64,000 nucleotides of DNA from Bacteroidota bacterium. GTDB taxonomy: Bacteria > Bacteroidota > Bacteroidia > Bacteroidales > Paludibacteraceae. The notes under the pieces were generated by a model. That model was not told the origin of the DNA. It saw nothing but the letters and a program-made list of their open reading frames with translations, and ran no database searches. The position numbers were made by a program, and so were the translations under genes. This document shows, in pieces, positions 42,635 through 49,763 of this stretch. Every line of letters begins with the position of its first letter. The first letter of the stretch is position 1. The stretch covers positions 1-64,000 of the forward strand of contig JAEWAN010000034.1 of NCBI GenBank assembly GCA_023391625.1, written 5' to 3'.

Positions 42635-42811
42635 ATGAATAGTTTGTTATTAGCAATTGTTTTATTGGTTTTGTTTTTAGCCGTCATATTTAGCCTTCTT
42701 TTTAAGAAGAAGGTGGAAAATGTTAATGATAGCAATAAAGAGGAAATAGATTACAGTATGCCAGGTGAGGATGAAGCGATAGAAAAAGATAGTGCCGGCG
42801 GGAAGTATTAA
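42635..42811 (+). CDS. 58-residue single-pass membrane protein, paralog 2
   Basis: The membrane helix (LLAIVLLVLFLAVIFSLLF) and Lys cluster (FKKK) are followed by an acidic tail with the conserved EIDYSMPGEDE and GGKY end. It is a paralog of the gene at 39826-39999. Each copy follows a lipoprotein paralog, so lipoprotein plus small membrane protein appear to have been duplicated as a unit. Confidence 0.6.
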   Translation: MNSLLLAIVLLVLFLAVIFSLLFKKKVENVNDSNKEEIDYSMPGEDEAIEKDSAGGKY

Positions 42812-42848
42812 CCCTGCAATCAGTTTAGAACTGTTTATCTGAGAAAAA

Positions 42849-42872
42849 GCCAGCTTATGATTATAAGCTGGC
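42849..42872. terminator. terminator between cargo region and repressor gene
   Basis: Stem GCCAGCTTAT / ATAAGCTGGC with a 4-base loop, between convergent genes. Confidence 0.55.
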
Positions 42873-42955
42873 CTTGTTATTATGTTTTTTGCTGTGCAAA
42901 AGTATAATTATATTGCGAATAATACTTAACTTTTGGATAATTTACAAAGATAGAT

Positions 42956-43222
42956 TCACTTCTCCTCTATAAACTCACCTTCGCCCGTCATAATCCAGCG
43001 TAACGAAACCCCATAGACTTTGTTCAATAAAAGGATATTGGAAATGGTGGGTTCTTTCTGTTCATTCCTCATCCTGTCCATGTTGCTTGAAGTAACGAGC
43101 CCGGTATGCTTGCTAAAGTTTGATTTTGTTTTCTCAAGCCCCCGGTATCTCAACTCTTCAAAAGCCCTCAAAAATCTTTCCGTAACCTCCTTTGCCTCCG
43201 GTATGGTATTTCTTTTTGGCAT
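42956..43222 (-). CDS. phage HTH protein (CI/Cro-type regulator)
   Basis: The 88-residue protein has an HTH_3-like fold (VTERFLRAFEELRYRGLEKT; SNFSKHTGLVTSSNMDRMRN) ending in LNKVYGVSLRWIMTGEGEF, a closing motif (W-x-(L/M)TGEG) seen in many Bacteroidetes phage repressors and shared with the neighbouring CI-like gene (INKEWLLTGEGNM). It is transcribed leftward below the CI-like gene and could be a second repressor or a lysogeny accessory. Confidence 0.7.
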   Translation of the reverse strand: MPKRNTIPEAKEVTERFLRAFEELRYRGLEKTKSNFSKHTGLVTSSNMDRMRNEQKEPTISNILLLNKVYGVSLRWIMTGEGEFIEEK

Positions 43223-43409
43223 ATGATCTTGTTATTCGCTTTAAATTACCTTTTAGTTACTTTTTGAAATACTCTAATTTTTTAGAGGTTAATATATTTA
43301 CAATATCAAATTCTTCTCTTGACTTTTAATTTCAAATTCACAACGTTATCTCGTGAGGCTTTTTCTTTCATGCTTTGCGAGATAGCTTTGTTTGTGCGTA
43401 TAAGTCGCA
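43223..43409 (-). promoter_or_regulatory. leader region of the small HTH gene with inverted repeats
   Basis: CTCTAA-TTTT-TTAGAG lies at 43272-43287, about 50 bp before the HTH gene start. A longer-range pair TATCTCG / CGAGATA (about 43348-43354 and 43377-43383) encloses a T-rich segment. Either may be an operator or a terminator for the CI-like gene. Nothing else is visible in the gap. Confidence 0.3.
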
Positions 43410-43874
43410 TTATACTGCCCTTTTTATGTTCTGATAGTCAACTGAATTGACATCAAGTAAAACCTCTAATTTGGCGATGTAGCTATTAAGCCGTTCTATC
43501 TTTTTATACAGTTCCTTGATTTCGTCGTCCTTTTCTTCTATTTTTTTATCTTTCTCCGCAACCTGTTTCTTAAGGTAATCTGCAAAAGAATCGTTGTCCG
43601 CATTTTCAACCGGAACACTCACTATATTATCATTTACTTTATTGTCCTCTTTCAGCATATTGCCTTCTCCGGTTAAAAGCCATTCCTTGTTTATGTCAAA
43701 TGACAATACTATTTTGTTAATTGTTCCTTCTCCGATCTTCCTTTCACCATTAAATAGCTTGGTTAGATTTGATTGGTGGATTCCTATTTTATTTGAAAAT
43801 TGAGATTTATTTAAAGAATAAAAATTCATTAATTCGTTTATTCTCAATAATATATCATTATTATTTCTATCCAT
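43410..43874 (-). CDS. CI-like phage repressor with coiled-coil tail
   Basis: From the ATG at 43874 (MDRNNNDILLRINELM; another ATG five codons earlier is possible) the protein has 154 residues. Residues 1-70 are a HTH_3 domain (FYSLNKSQFSNKIGIHQSNL; TKLFNGERKIGEGTINKIVL) with the WLLTGEGNM end. The C-terminal third is a coiled coil (KDKKIEEKDDEIKELYKKIE) for oligomerisation instead of a LexA-like peptidase domain, so relief is likely by an antirepressor and not by RecA cleavage. It is divergent from the early operon. Confidence 0.75.
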   Translation of the reverse strand: MDRNNNDILLRINELMNFYSLNKSQFSNKIGIHQSNLTKLFNGERKIGEGTINKIVLSFDINKEWLLTGEGNMLKEDNKVNDNIVSVPVENADNDSFADYLKKQVAEKDKKIEEKDDEIKELYKKIERLNSYIAKLEVLLDVNSVDYQNIKRAV

Positions 43875-43952
43875 AGTATTTAGAATCATTTTAAATATAT
43901 ACTTTGACTTAATTTATTTATACATTTACTTGGTTTGTTTTATACAATGACA

Positions 43953-43960
43953 TATATTTG
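43953..43960 (+). promoter_or_regulatory. early-operon promoter, -7 box
   Basis: TATATTTG, with TTG 20 bp upstream (43930-43932), which fits the Bacteroidetes -33/-7 spacing. It drives the long early operon from 44027. It lies in the 43875-44026 gap between the divergent repressor and early genes, where repressor operators are expected. A minus-strand box of the same sequence lies at 44011-44018. Confidence 0.55.
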
Positions 43961-44026
43961 CATTATCAATTAAGAACAACAATAACAAATAATACAATTT
44001 TTTGTAAAACACAAATATAGGAAAAA

Positions 44027-44245
44027 ATGAGTAACGAAGTATCAAACATTCAATTAATTGCAAAGCCTTCGATATCAAAAACGCTACGAAAAATGAAGGT
44101 AGGGGAGTCGTATCGGGTTAAATCAACTCAAATGAAACCGGATATTGTCCGCTCTGCTGCAACAAGATTAAAGAAAGCGGGATTGCTTTTCAAAGTGTCC
44201 GGTGCCGGAATGGTGGATGAAGTGATAGTTACAAGACTAAAATAA
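44027..44245 (+). CDS. first early gene, 72 residues, unknown function
   Basis: The protein (LIAKPSISKTLRKMKVGESY; ATRLKKAGLLFKVSGAGMVD) is basic and likely a small alpha/beta fold with the RLKKAGLLFKVS segment reminiscent of a wing. It is the first gene after the early promoter, the place of Cro-type or anti-host proteins in other phages. I know no function. Confidence 0.55.
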   Translation: MSNEVSNIQLIAKPSISKTLRKMKVGESYRVKSTQMKPDIVRSAATRLKKAGLLFKVSGAGMVDEVIVTRLK

Positions 44246-44252
44246 AACAGCT

Positions 44253-44558
44253 ATGCTCTTGACTTTTGACTTATACGACCTACAAAAGATGATGGTCGAC
44301 GCCGGCAAACAAGCCGTTGCCGAATACATCAAGCAGAAAGAACCGGCAGAAGATTTTCTTTCACAGAGGGAAGCGTACCGGAAATTCGGTGAAGCAAGAG
44401 TTAAAAGATGGGTGAAAGAGAAATTGATATTCCCTGTTCGGTCGGGCAAATCCATACGTTCAAAAATTCTTTATTCAAGAACGGAACTAATAGCCGTCAA
44501 TAAAGCGGAGAAGCTTGAAAAAAGAATCCAACAGGAACAATTAAATAAACATTCATGA
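44253..44558 (+). CDS. MerR/excisionase-like HTH protein
   Basis: The 101-residue protein has a helical N-terminus and then FLSQREAYRKFGEARVKRWV followed by RSGKSIRSKILYSRTELIA, the helix-wing layout of Xis/MerR-type domains in which the helix reads the DNA and the second strand carries YSRTEL. An excisionase or early regulator is plausible; no other Xis candidate is seen near the integrase. Confidence 0.5.
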   Translation: MLLTFDLYDLQKMMVDAGKQAVAEYIKQKEPAEDFLSQREAYRKFGEARVKRWVKEKLIFPVRSGKSIRSKILYSRTELIAVNKAEKLEKRIQQEQLNKHS

Positions 44559-44644
44559 AGAAGTCGGAAAAAATACAAATAGCGATAGTACTCGTAGCTG
44601 TACTGTATTTCGCAATACAAATCACTATATCATTATTAAGATAA
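44555..44644 (+). CDS. 29-residue membrane peptide
   Basis: An ATGA overlap with the preceding gene gives MKKSEKIQIAIVLVAVLYFA..., a single membrane helix ending SLLR. Coupled translation and hydrophobic composition support a real small protein. Confidence 0.45.
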   Translation: MKKSEKIQIAIVLVAVLYFAIQITISLLR

Positions 44645-44655
44645 TCCAGGAAGTC

Positions 44656-45057
44656 ATGAACGCAAATATCATTTCAAAGAGACTGATAGACGAATGTATG
44701 TCTAACGACATATTCACAAGCACAGCGGATTTCGACGGCTGGGGTATAGATAACTGTAACGTAGAGACAATCATCGGAGACTTATGTTTCTGTATGGATT
44801 TTTCGCTTATCGACTTATTTGAATCAAAGCAAAACCTGTCGGTATTCGTATACAGCAAGGTTGATAATAAGTGGATAGAAAGCACCATAGAAGATGATCT
44901 GAAGGAAGAAATAGAACTGCTATTTGCACAAGGACTTGTAGAACTCTATCTGTCTTTTGAATCGCTTGAGTTGCAGGAGAAGGAACTACAAGAAAAAGCC
45001 GAAAAAGAATCCTATCAGATACAAGACACATACAGAACATTACAATATCAATTTTAA
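44656..45057 (+). CDS. acidic early protein, unknown function
   Basis: The 133-residue protein is acidic throughout (WGIDNCNVETIIGDLCFCMD; VDNKWIESTIEDDLKEEIEL) and ends in a Glu/Lys coiled coil (LELQEKELQEKAEKESYQIQ). Such acidic early proteins can mimic DNA, but nothing in the sequence proves that here. Confidence 0.5.
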   Translation: MNANIISKRLIDECMSNDIFTSTADFDGWGIDNCNVETIIGDLCFCMDFSLIDLFESKQNLSVFVYSKVDNKWIESTIEDDLKEEIELLFAQGLVELYLSFESLELQEKELQEKAEKESYQIQDTYRTLQYQF

Positions 45058-45067
45058 TCATGATAAT

Positions 45068-45328
45068 ATGAACAGGCTATTAAATACAAAGAATCTAAAG
45101 AAAACGAAAAGAGGAAAGGCGAAAATAACCCCTACCGAGAAAATAGAAATGGCTGAAGCCGAAATGGCTATAAATTCCCTGCGTGTCAACAGATGTATAG
45201 TTTTCAATAAAAATGATCGAAATTTTAAAAATAGAATAAGAGCAACACTATCAAGAACACAAGGAAAAGAATTTACAAGCTGGGCGCCGGAAAATAAGGA
45301 AAAATTCATAATAGTCCGATTATCATGA
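45068..45328 (+). CDS. basic early protein, 86 residues
   Basis: The ATG at 45068 is chosen because the longer frame overlaps the previous gene in another frame by 100 bp. The protein is basic (MNRLLNTKNLKKTKRGKAKI) with RNFKNRIRATLSRTQGKEFT towards the end. Its stop overlaps the next start (ATGA). Function unknown. Confidence 0.5.
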   Translation: MNRLLNTKNLKKTKRGKAKITPTEKIEMAEAEMAINSLRVNRCIVFNKNDRNFKNRIRATLSRTQGKEFTSWAPENKEKFIIVRLS

Positions 45329-45504
45329 GCTTAAATCAAGACATAATAAATCAACTCGATTTACTCGAAAAACAACTACTTGAGATTGTAGGTCAAGTAA
45401 AGTCAACCAGACAGGAGTGTATGACAGAGGTTAACACTCCTGTTGAAAAAGACAAAAAAAACGAACGGATCAATAAGTACTTAAATAAACTTCATAAAAA
45501 ATGA
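45325..45504 (+). CDS. 59-residue helical early protein
   Basis: ATGA overlaps on both sides tie it to its neighbours. It begins MSLNQDIINQLDLLEKQLLE and is predicted to be one long amphipathic helix with a basic end (KKNERINKYLNKLHKK). Confidence 0.5.
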   Translation: MSLNQDIINQLDLLEKQLLEIVGQVKSTRQECMTEVNTPVEKDKKNERINKYLNKLHKK

Positions 45505-45707
45505 ATTACTTAACCACGCACACAGACGACACAATGTCTCTCGATTTCGGATTTGGAAACGAAATCCTTTTCAACAAGAAAGATAACAAGCTTTTCTTAA
45601 AAAGAAACTACAAGCATGTAGAGCCGATCGAAATCAACGCAGAAAATATGACTATCAATGAATTTGAAGGAATTATTAAAGTTTTCTACAAGACATTAAA
45701 CTACTGA
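45501..45707 (+). CDS. 68-residue early protein, unknown function
   Basis: It starts in an ATGA overlap with the preceding gene. The sequence (MSLDFGFGNEILFNKKDNKL; EIINAENMT-like turn, INEFEGIIKVFYKTL) suggests a small beta-hairpin and a C-terminal helix. No family recognised. Confidence 0.5.
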   Translation: MNYLTTHTDDTMSLDFGFGNEILFNKKDNKLFLKRNYKHVEPIEINAENMTINEFEGIIKVFYKTLNY

Positions 45708-45748
45708 ATGATAATAAATTAACAAGAACAACCAGCATTTATTTAAAA

Positions 45749-46366
45749 ATGGAATTCAACGATTTAAAAAACGAAATACTAAGGCGTACTAAAGATGCCA
45801 ATGCCTGTAAAGAACAATATCGCCGCGCATATCAGTCCAATGACTATGACGAATTAATGCAAGTTATTAAAGAGAACTTCTACTTTGCGGTAGGTCGTAA
45901 TATTATCGACCCTTATCTAATTGAAACTTACAAAGACCAATTTGCCGCAAATCAAATCTACTGTAATGAGAACGTCACCAATGGTTTTCTGCTTGCGCAG
46001 GGTGATGTAACCGTAATAGCAAGAGGTAATGTAACCGTAATAGCGAAGGGTAATGTAACCGTGGAAGCAGAGGGTAATGTAACCGTGGAAGCATGGGGTA
46101 ACACAACCGTAAAAGTGTGGGGCAATGCAACCGTAAAAGCGCAGGGCAATGCAACCGTAATAGCATGGGGCGATGTAACCGTAATAGCAAGAGGTAATGT
46201 AACCGTGGAAGCAGAGGGTAATGTAACCGTGGAAGCATGGGATAATACCTATATAACCTCTTTCTCTGTTGTCAAATGTAAATTACACGATAATGCTATT
46301 TACAGGATACGCGAAAACAACACAATAAGATATGTTTCTGGAAATATTAATTTAAAATCAGAATAA
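45749..46366 (+). CDS. octapeptide-repeat protein, predicted beta-solenoid
   Basis: The 205-residue protein has a helical N-terminal 80 residues, then ten tandem octapeptides of the form GN(V/A/T)TV(I/E/K)A(x), from about residue 85 to 164, and a short C-terminal beta end (VVKCKLHDNAIYRIRENNTI). Alternating small hydrophobic residues every second position would stack as a narrow beta-helix. The DNA repeats are 24 bp long; units 1-4 and 8-10 are nearly identical, showing recent slippage or gene conversion. Function unknown. Confidence 0.6.
   Translation: MEFNDLKNEILRRTKDANACKEQYRRAYQSNDYDELMQVIKENFYFAVGRNIIDPYLIETYKDQFAANQIYCNENVTNGFLLAQGDVTVIARGNVTVIAKGNVTVEAEGNVTVEAWGNTTVKVWGNATVKAQGNATVIAWGDVTVIARGNVTVEAEGNVTVEAWDNTYITSFSVVKCKLHDNAIYRIRENNTIRYVSGNINLKSE
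46001..46240 (+). repeat. ten tandem 24-bp coding repeats
   Basis: Unit starts at 46001 and recurs every 24 bp to 46217. The consensus is GGTAATGTAACCGT followed by a variable stretch ending in GCA plus one codon. It is inside the coding frame with no spacers, so it is not a CRISPR. Confidence 0.8.
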
Positions 46367-46378
46367 ATATATCTCAAT

Positions 46379-46615
46379 ATGGCACGACTAAATATTGAAC
46401 GGCAGAATCGATTAGAACCGAAACGAATAACACATGCAATCAAATGTATAGAACAGCTTGGCTACACAATCACACTGCGGGATAACAACAAAATACAATT
46501 CATTCATAAAGGTGAGACAGTCACATTCTACCCATATAGCGGTTGGGCGACAGGTAAGACCATACAGGATGGACGAGGTATTAACCGACTTATTGAACAA
46601 TTAAACAATAACTAA
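46379..46615 (+). CDS. 78-residue early protein, unknown function
   Basis: The protein (RITHAIKCIEQLGYTITLRD; IQFIHKGETVTFYPYSGWAT; GKTIQDGRGINRLIEQL) has a helix-strand-strand layout and the GWxTGKTIxDGRGxxxLLxQL ending common to a small protein family of Bacteroidetes phages. Function unknown. Confidence 0.6.
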   Translation: MARLNIERQNRLEPKRITHAIKCIEQLGYTITLRDNNKIQFIHKGETVTFYPYSGWATGKTIQDGRGINRLIEQLNNN

Positions 46616-46616
46616 C

Positions 46617-46698
46617 AAAGAGAGGGGTGCGCATTTTTTAACCGATATTTTTTTTAGGAATAGCTCAAAAGCGCAGGGCATACAATCAACCTCTCTTT
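46617..46698 (+). ncRNA. structured leader RNA candidate
   Basis: AAAGAGAGG (46617-46625) pairs with CCTCTCTTT (46690-46698), and inside it TGCGC (46628-46632) pairs with GCGCA (46671-46675), leaving a T-rich apical loop and the bulge GGGCATACAATCAA. The region starts directly after a stop codon and ends 17 bp before the next ATG. It may be a riboregulatory leader or a processing site; I do not recognise a known family. Confidence 0.4.
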
Positions 46699-46714
46699 TT
46701 AAATAACAAAAAAA

Positions 46715-47146
46715 ATGGAAAAAATAAAAGAAGATTATATAGCTGTAAATGTAGGCCATTATGGTGCAGCAAATGTGGGTAATTACAGCGCTGTAAATGC
46801 GGGTAATTATAGTGCTGTAAATACAGGAGATTGGAGTACTGCAAGCGTGGGGGATAATAGTATTGCAAACACTGGAGATTACGGAGAGGCTAACGCAGGA
46901 AACAATAGTGTTGCGAATGCAGGAGATCACGGAATAGTAGCAGTCGAAGAAAACAGTATAGCTATCGCCTCCACCTGTGGAGAAGTAAAGGGCGGCAAAG
47001 GATCGATACTCATCTTGGTTAATAGAGACGACAACCACAACATAATTGATTATGCTGTGACCATTGTAGATGGTGTCAATATCTTACCCGATACATGGTA
47101 TAAATTAGATAACGGGGAGTTCGTATTAACGGATAAAACGGAATAA
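46715..47146 (+). CDS. octad-repeat protein, DUF7666-like
   Basis: The 143-residue protein carries eight or nine octads of the form GN(Y)SAVNA / GDxSxAxx between residues 9 and 80, then a conserved end: GSILILVNRDDNHNIIDYAV and DGVNILPDTWYKLDNGEFVL. This layout fits the DUF7666 type of phage protein, in which stacked AN-G turns form a beta-solenoid cap. It is the second octad-repeat protein within 1 kb, but with an unrelated repeat sequence. Function unknown. Confidence 0.6.
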   Translation: MEKIKEDYIAVNVGHYGAANVGNYSAVNAGNYSAVNTGDWSTASVGDNSIANTGDYGEANAGNNSVANAGDHGIVAVEENSIAIASTCGEVKGGKGSILILVNRDDNHNIIDYAVTIVDGVNILPDTWYKLDNGEFVLTDKTE

Positions 47147-47171
47147 ATATAAACCAATAAAACTAAAAATT

Positions 47172-47600
47172 ATGGAATTAGCAAAAAAAGAAAAAGACGA
47201 AATTATTGTTGTGGACATTTCCAGTAAGGATTTGCCGGATTTAAACAACGCACAGGAATTTCCCATAGACCTGTGTGGAAATTATTGGACACCGGAGGCT
47301 CCTGGCGAAAGTAAACGTATGTTTTTTGTCGAAATCAAGCCCCAAAAGGTACTAAGTATGGAAGACCAACAGCTAATAGAGCTTGACTGTGCCGTATTCC
47401 TCGAACAAAAGGACGGTGTTGCACAGACCATCATAAATGGCTCGCGCAGGCTTGTTGGGGTTATCGAGCAATATGTCGATGCAGATACAATTAAGAGAGG
47501 AACTCCACTGCTTATAACCTACTTAGGAAAAAGAAAAAACAAATCAAATGGCTTTTACTCCGACAACTGGAGCATTAAACCCCTGTTACTTAAAATCTAA
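47172..47600 (+). CDS. early protein next to the RecE-like nuclease, unknown function
   Basis: The 142-residue protein is beta-rich (IIVVDISSKDLPDLNNAQEF; YWTPEAPGESKRMFFVEIKP; LLITYLGKRKNKSNGFYSDN). It lies 5 bp before the RecE-like nuclease gene, a common place for the single-strand binding or annealing partner, and OB-like strands would suit, but no diagnostic motif is seen. Confidence 0.5.
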   Translation: MELAKKEKDEIIVVDISSKDLPDLNNAQEFPIDLCGNYWTPEAPGESKRMFFVEIKPQKVLSMEDQQLIELDCAVFLEQKDGVAQTIINGSRRLVGVIEQYVDADTIKRGTPLLITYLGKRKNKSNGFYSDNWSIKPLLLKI

Positions 47601-47605
47601 ATAAA

Positions 47606-48745
47606 ATGCAAGAGGTGAATTTAAATGAATTGAATGTAGGTCCGGAAATAAATCCTTTTTCTTATTCCCCGGATGATTACCCGGCAGTCGATCAGGTATT
47701 GGAATTCATTTTGTCTAATACGTCAAAACCTGCTGTAAATATAAGTTTAGAGGAGCTTTCCCTAAATGGAACAGTTATTAAAGACAGCATGGAGGAATAT
47801 CTTTCAAAAAAGATGATTAATTCTTCTTCTTTAAAAGAAGCCCTTAAATCACCTCTTGCTTTTTTATACGAATACGAAAAGACTTTTTTAGAAAAAAAGA
47901 AAAAAGCGCATTTTGAGCTTGGGACATTTGCACACATGGCCTTTTTAGAACCGGAACTATTTGACAAAGTAGCCGTTGAGCCCGACTACAATATATCTTC
48001 CAAGGAAGGTATTCTTAAGATGATAAAATTCTACCGGGAGCTGTGCGGCAGAAAGAATATACAATATGCGCCATGCAACTGGAAAATGAACGAGCTAAGG
48101 GTAAAGTTGGATAACCTCAAAAAGGCATGTCCATTCCAGATAATACAACCCGAGCACGCAATCATAATCAGGGCGCTAAAAAATAATTACTACTGGTACG
48201 GCAAGGGCATTATTCCTCTGATTTTAAAAGGAGCGATATCTGAGACTTCTTTTTACGGAAAAGACCCGGAAACCGGGTTAGAAGTAAAGATAAGACCGGA
48301 TTTTTTCAATATAGAAGAAAACATTGGCGTAAATGCCATTATCTCATATAAGACAACACGGGCGGATTCGATAGGCAAGTTTGCTTATGACTGTGCAAAG
48401 CATATGTATGAACTTTCCGAAGGTATGTACCTCGAAATGGCAAGCCATATTACCGGACGGCAATTCAACACAACCATCATGATTATGCTTCAGACCATTC
48501 CCCCCTATCAACCTGCGGTTCTGTTCTGGTCAGCGGATGATTTGCAAAACGGCAAATACAAATACCATCAAGCCATGTCAATTGTAAAAGAATGCTTTGA
48601 CAAGAAATCATTTCAAATAGGATTTGATGCCAAAGCCCCGGAAGGACAGTGCGGTATAATTGACTTTGAATTGCCGGAATGGAGCAGAAGGGAAATATAC
48701 CCTACCGCAATAGATGATGAATATCCGATAGACGAAAGTATATAA
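47606..48745 (+). CDS. PD-(D/E)XK exonuclease, RecE/YqaJ-like
   Basis: The 379-residue protein has the RecE-type opening (MINSSSLKEALKSPLAFLYE; FELGTFAHMAFLEPELFDK) and the nuclease core: Glu in AISETSFYG, Asp in KIRPDFF, Lys in ISYKTTRAD, giving E...D...SxK. Such enzymes resect double-strand ends for phage recombination together with an annealing protein. No RecT or Erf homologue is evident; the preceding gene may fill that role. Overlaps NinG by one base. Confidence 0.8.
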   Translation: MQEVNLNELNVGPEINPFSYSPDDYPAVDQVLEFILSNTSKPAVNISLEELSLNGTVIKDSMEEYLSKKMINSSSLKEALKSPLAFLYEYEKTFLEKKKKAHFELGTFAHMAFLEPELFDKVAVEPDYNISSKEGILKMIKFYRELCGRKNIQYAPCNWKMNELRVKLDNLKKACPFQIIQPEHAIIIRALKNNYYWYGKGIIPLILKGAISETSFYGKDPETGLEVKIRPDFFNIEENIGVNAIISYKTTRADSIGKFAYDCAKHMYELSEGMYLEMASHITGRQFNTTIMIMLQTIPPYQPAVLFWSADDLQNGKYKYHQAMSIVKECFDKKSFQIGFDAKAPEGQCGIIDFELPEWSRREIYPTAIDDEYPIDESI

Positions 48746-49131
48746 TGAAAAATACAAGCAAAGGCACCTTAGACAGAATTTTCTCTGAATATATACGCAG
48801 AAGAGATGCGGATGATAAAGGATACGTCAGATGCATTTCATGCGGAAAGATAATTCAATGGAAAGACAGCGATTGCGGACATTATATCAACAGGAAACAC
48901 AATTCAACAAGATACGATGAATTTAATTGTAATGCGCAATGCCGGGCCTGCAATAGGTTTGACGAAGGAAACATACAAGGTTACCGGAAGGGACTTATTA
49001 GAAAATACGGAGAAAACGTTGTCAATATGCTCGAAATAAAAAAGCACAACATATGCAAGTTAGGGCAATTTGAAATAAATGCCCTTGCTGAAACATATAG
49101 AAAGAAATTGAAAAACATAAAAATCAAATAA
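48745..49131 (+). CDS. NinG/Rap-like recombination nuclease
   Basis: The 128-residue protein has CISCGKIIQWKDSDCGHYIN, NSTRYDEFNCNAQCRACNRF and the following RKGLIRKYGENVV, i.e. the zinc-binding Cys pairs and the Asp/His core of lambda NinG (Rap), a Holliday-junction endonuclease related to HNH enzymes. It follows the RecE-like gene as in lambdoid-type recombination clusters. Confidence 0.85.
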   Translation: MKNTSKGTLDRIFSEYIRRRDADDKGYVRCISCGKIIQWKDSDCGHYINRKHNSTRYDEFNCNAQCRACNRFDEGNIQGYRKGLIRKYGENVVNMLEIKKHNICKLGQFEINALAETYRKKLKNIKIK

Positions 49132-49154
49132 TTAACAATTTAAAATTTACAGCT

Positions 49155-49613
49155 ATGCACAAATGGTTTGAATGTAAAATTAAGTACGAAAAAAACGCAA
49201 GTGATGGTAAAATTACCAATGCAAACGAAAGCTATCTGGTAGATGCCTTATCCCATGCGGAAGCAGAAAACCGGATCATCGAAGAAATGAAACCCTTTAT
49301 CAGTGGAGAATTTACCGTGGATTCTGTCCGCAGAATGAGAATAAGCGAAATGTTTCCTAATGAAAGTGGGGATAAGTGGTATCGCTGCAAGGTGTTTTAT
49401 ATTTCACTGGATGAGGAAAAAGGAATAGAAAAAAAGGTAGGGGTTACTATGATGGTTCAGGCTTCTACCGTCAAGGAAGCGTGGAGCAACTTACAGGAAG
49501 GCATGAAAGATTCTATGGCCGATTATGAAGTCGCCTCTATTACTGAAACTAAAATATTAGACATATATCATTATGAAGTATCTGATAACGAAAGCGAACC
49601 TGAAAAAGCCTGA
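49155..49613 (+). CDS. DUF4494 protein
   Basis: The 152-residue protein matches the Bacteroidetes family DUF4494: KWFECKIKYEKNASDGKITN at the start, YLVDALSHAEAENRIIEEMK, and SGDKWYRCKVFYISLDEEKG in the second half. The two halves look like an internal repeat of W(F/Y)xCKVxY. Function unknown; recurrent in early phage operons and conjugative elements. Confidence 0.75.
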   Translation: MHKWFECKIKYEKNASDGKITNANESYLVDALSHAEAENRIIEEMKPFISGEFTVDSVRRMRISEMFPNESGDKWYRCKVFYISLDEEKGIEKKVGVTMMVQASTVKEAWSNLQEGMKDSMADYEVASITETKILDIYHYEVSDNESEPEKA

Positions 49614-49743
49614 TGGCTGGGTTAAAGTCCTTAAGCTAAATATACCAACCAATAATATTGAAGCCGAAAGAGCCAAAATAAAACAGGAATATAAATGCGA
49701 GAAGGTGTTACTCACCTTCTCCGAAGTTGAAAATTTGTATTAA
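49573..49743 (+). CDS. 56-residue early protein, unknown function
   Basis: The ATG at 49573 lies inside the end of the DUF4494 gene (41-bp overlap). It begins MKYLITKANLKKPDGWVKVL and ends KVLLTFSEVENLY. Charged and likely alpha/beta; no family recognised. Confidence 0.5.
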   Translation: MKYLITKANLKKPDGWVKVLKLNIPTNNIEAERAKIKQEYKCEKVLLTFSEVENLY

Positions 49744-49763
49744 TAACACTAACAAGCAAAACT

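Noticed and set aside
43410..43874. LexA-like self-cleaving repressor
   Set aside because: The C-terminal part is a coiled coil without the Ala-Gly cleavage site or Ser/Lys dyad.
45958..46238. Long minus-strand frames opposite the octapeptide repeats
   Set aside because: They are periodic shadows of the 24-bp repeats, without start context or independent support.
46001..46240. Tandem 24-bp repeats that look like a CRISPR array at first sight
   Set aside because: The units are contiguous without spacers, stay in frame and encode octapeptides.
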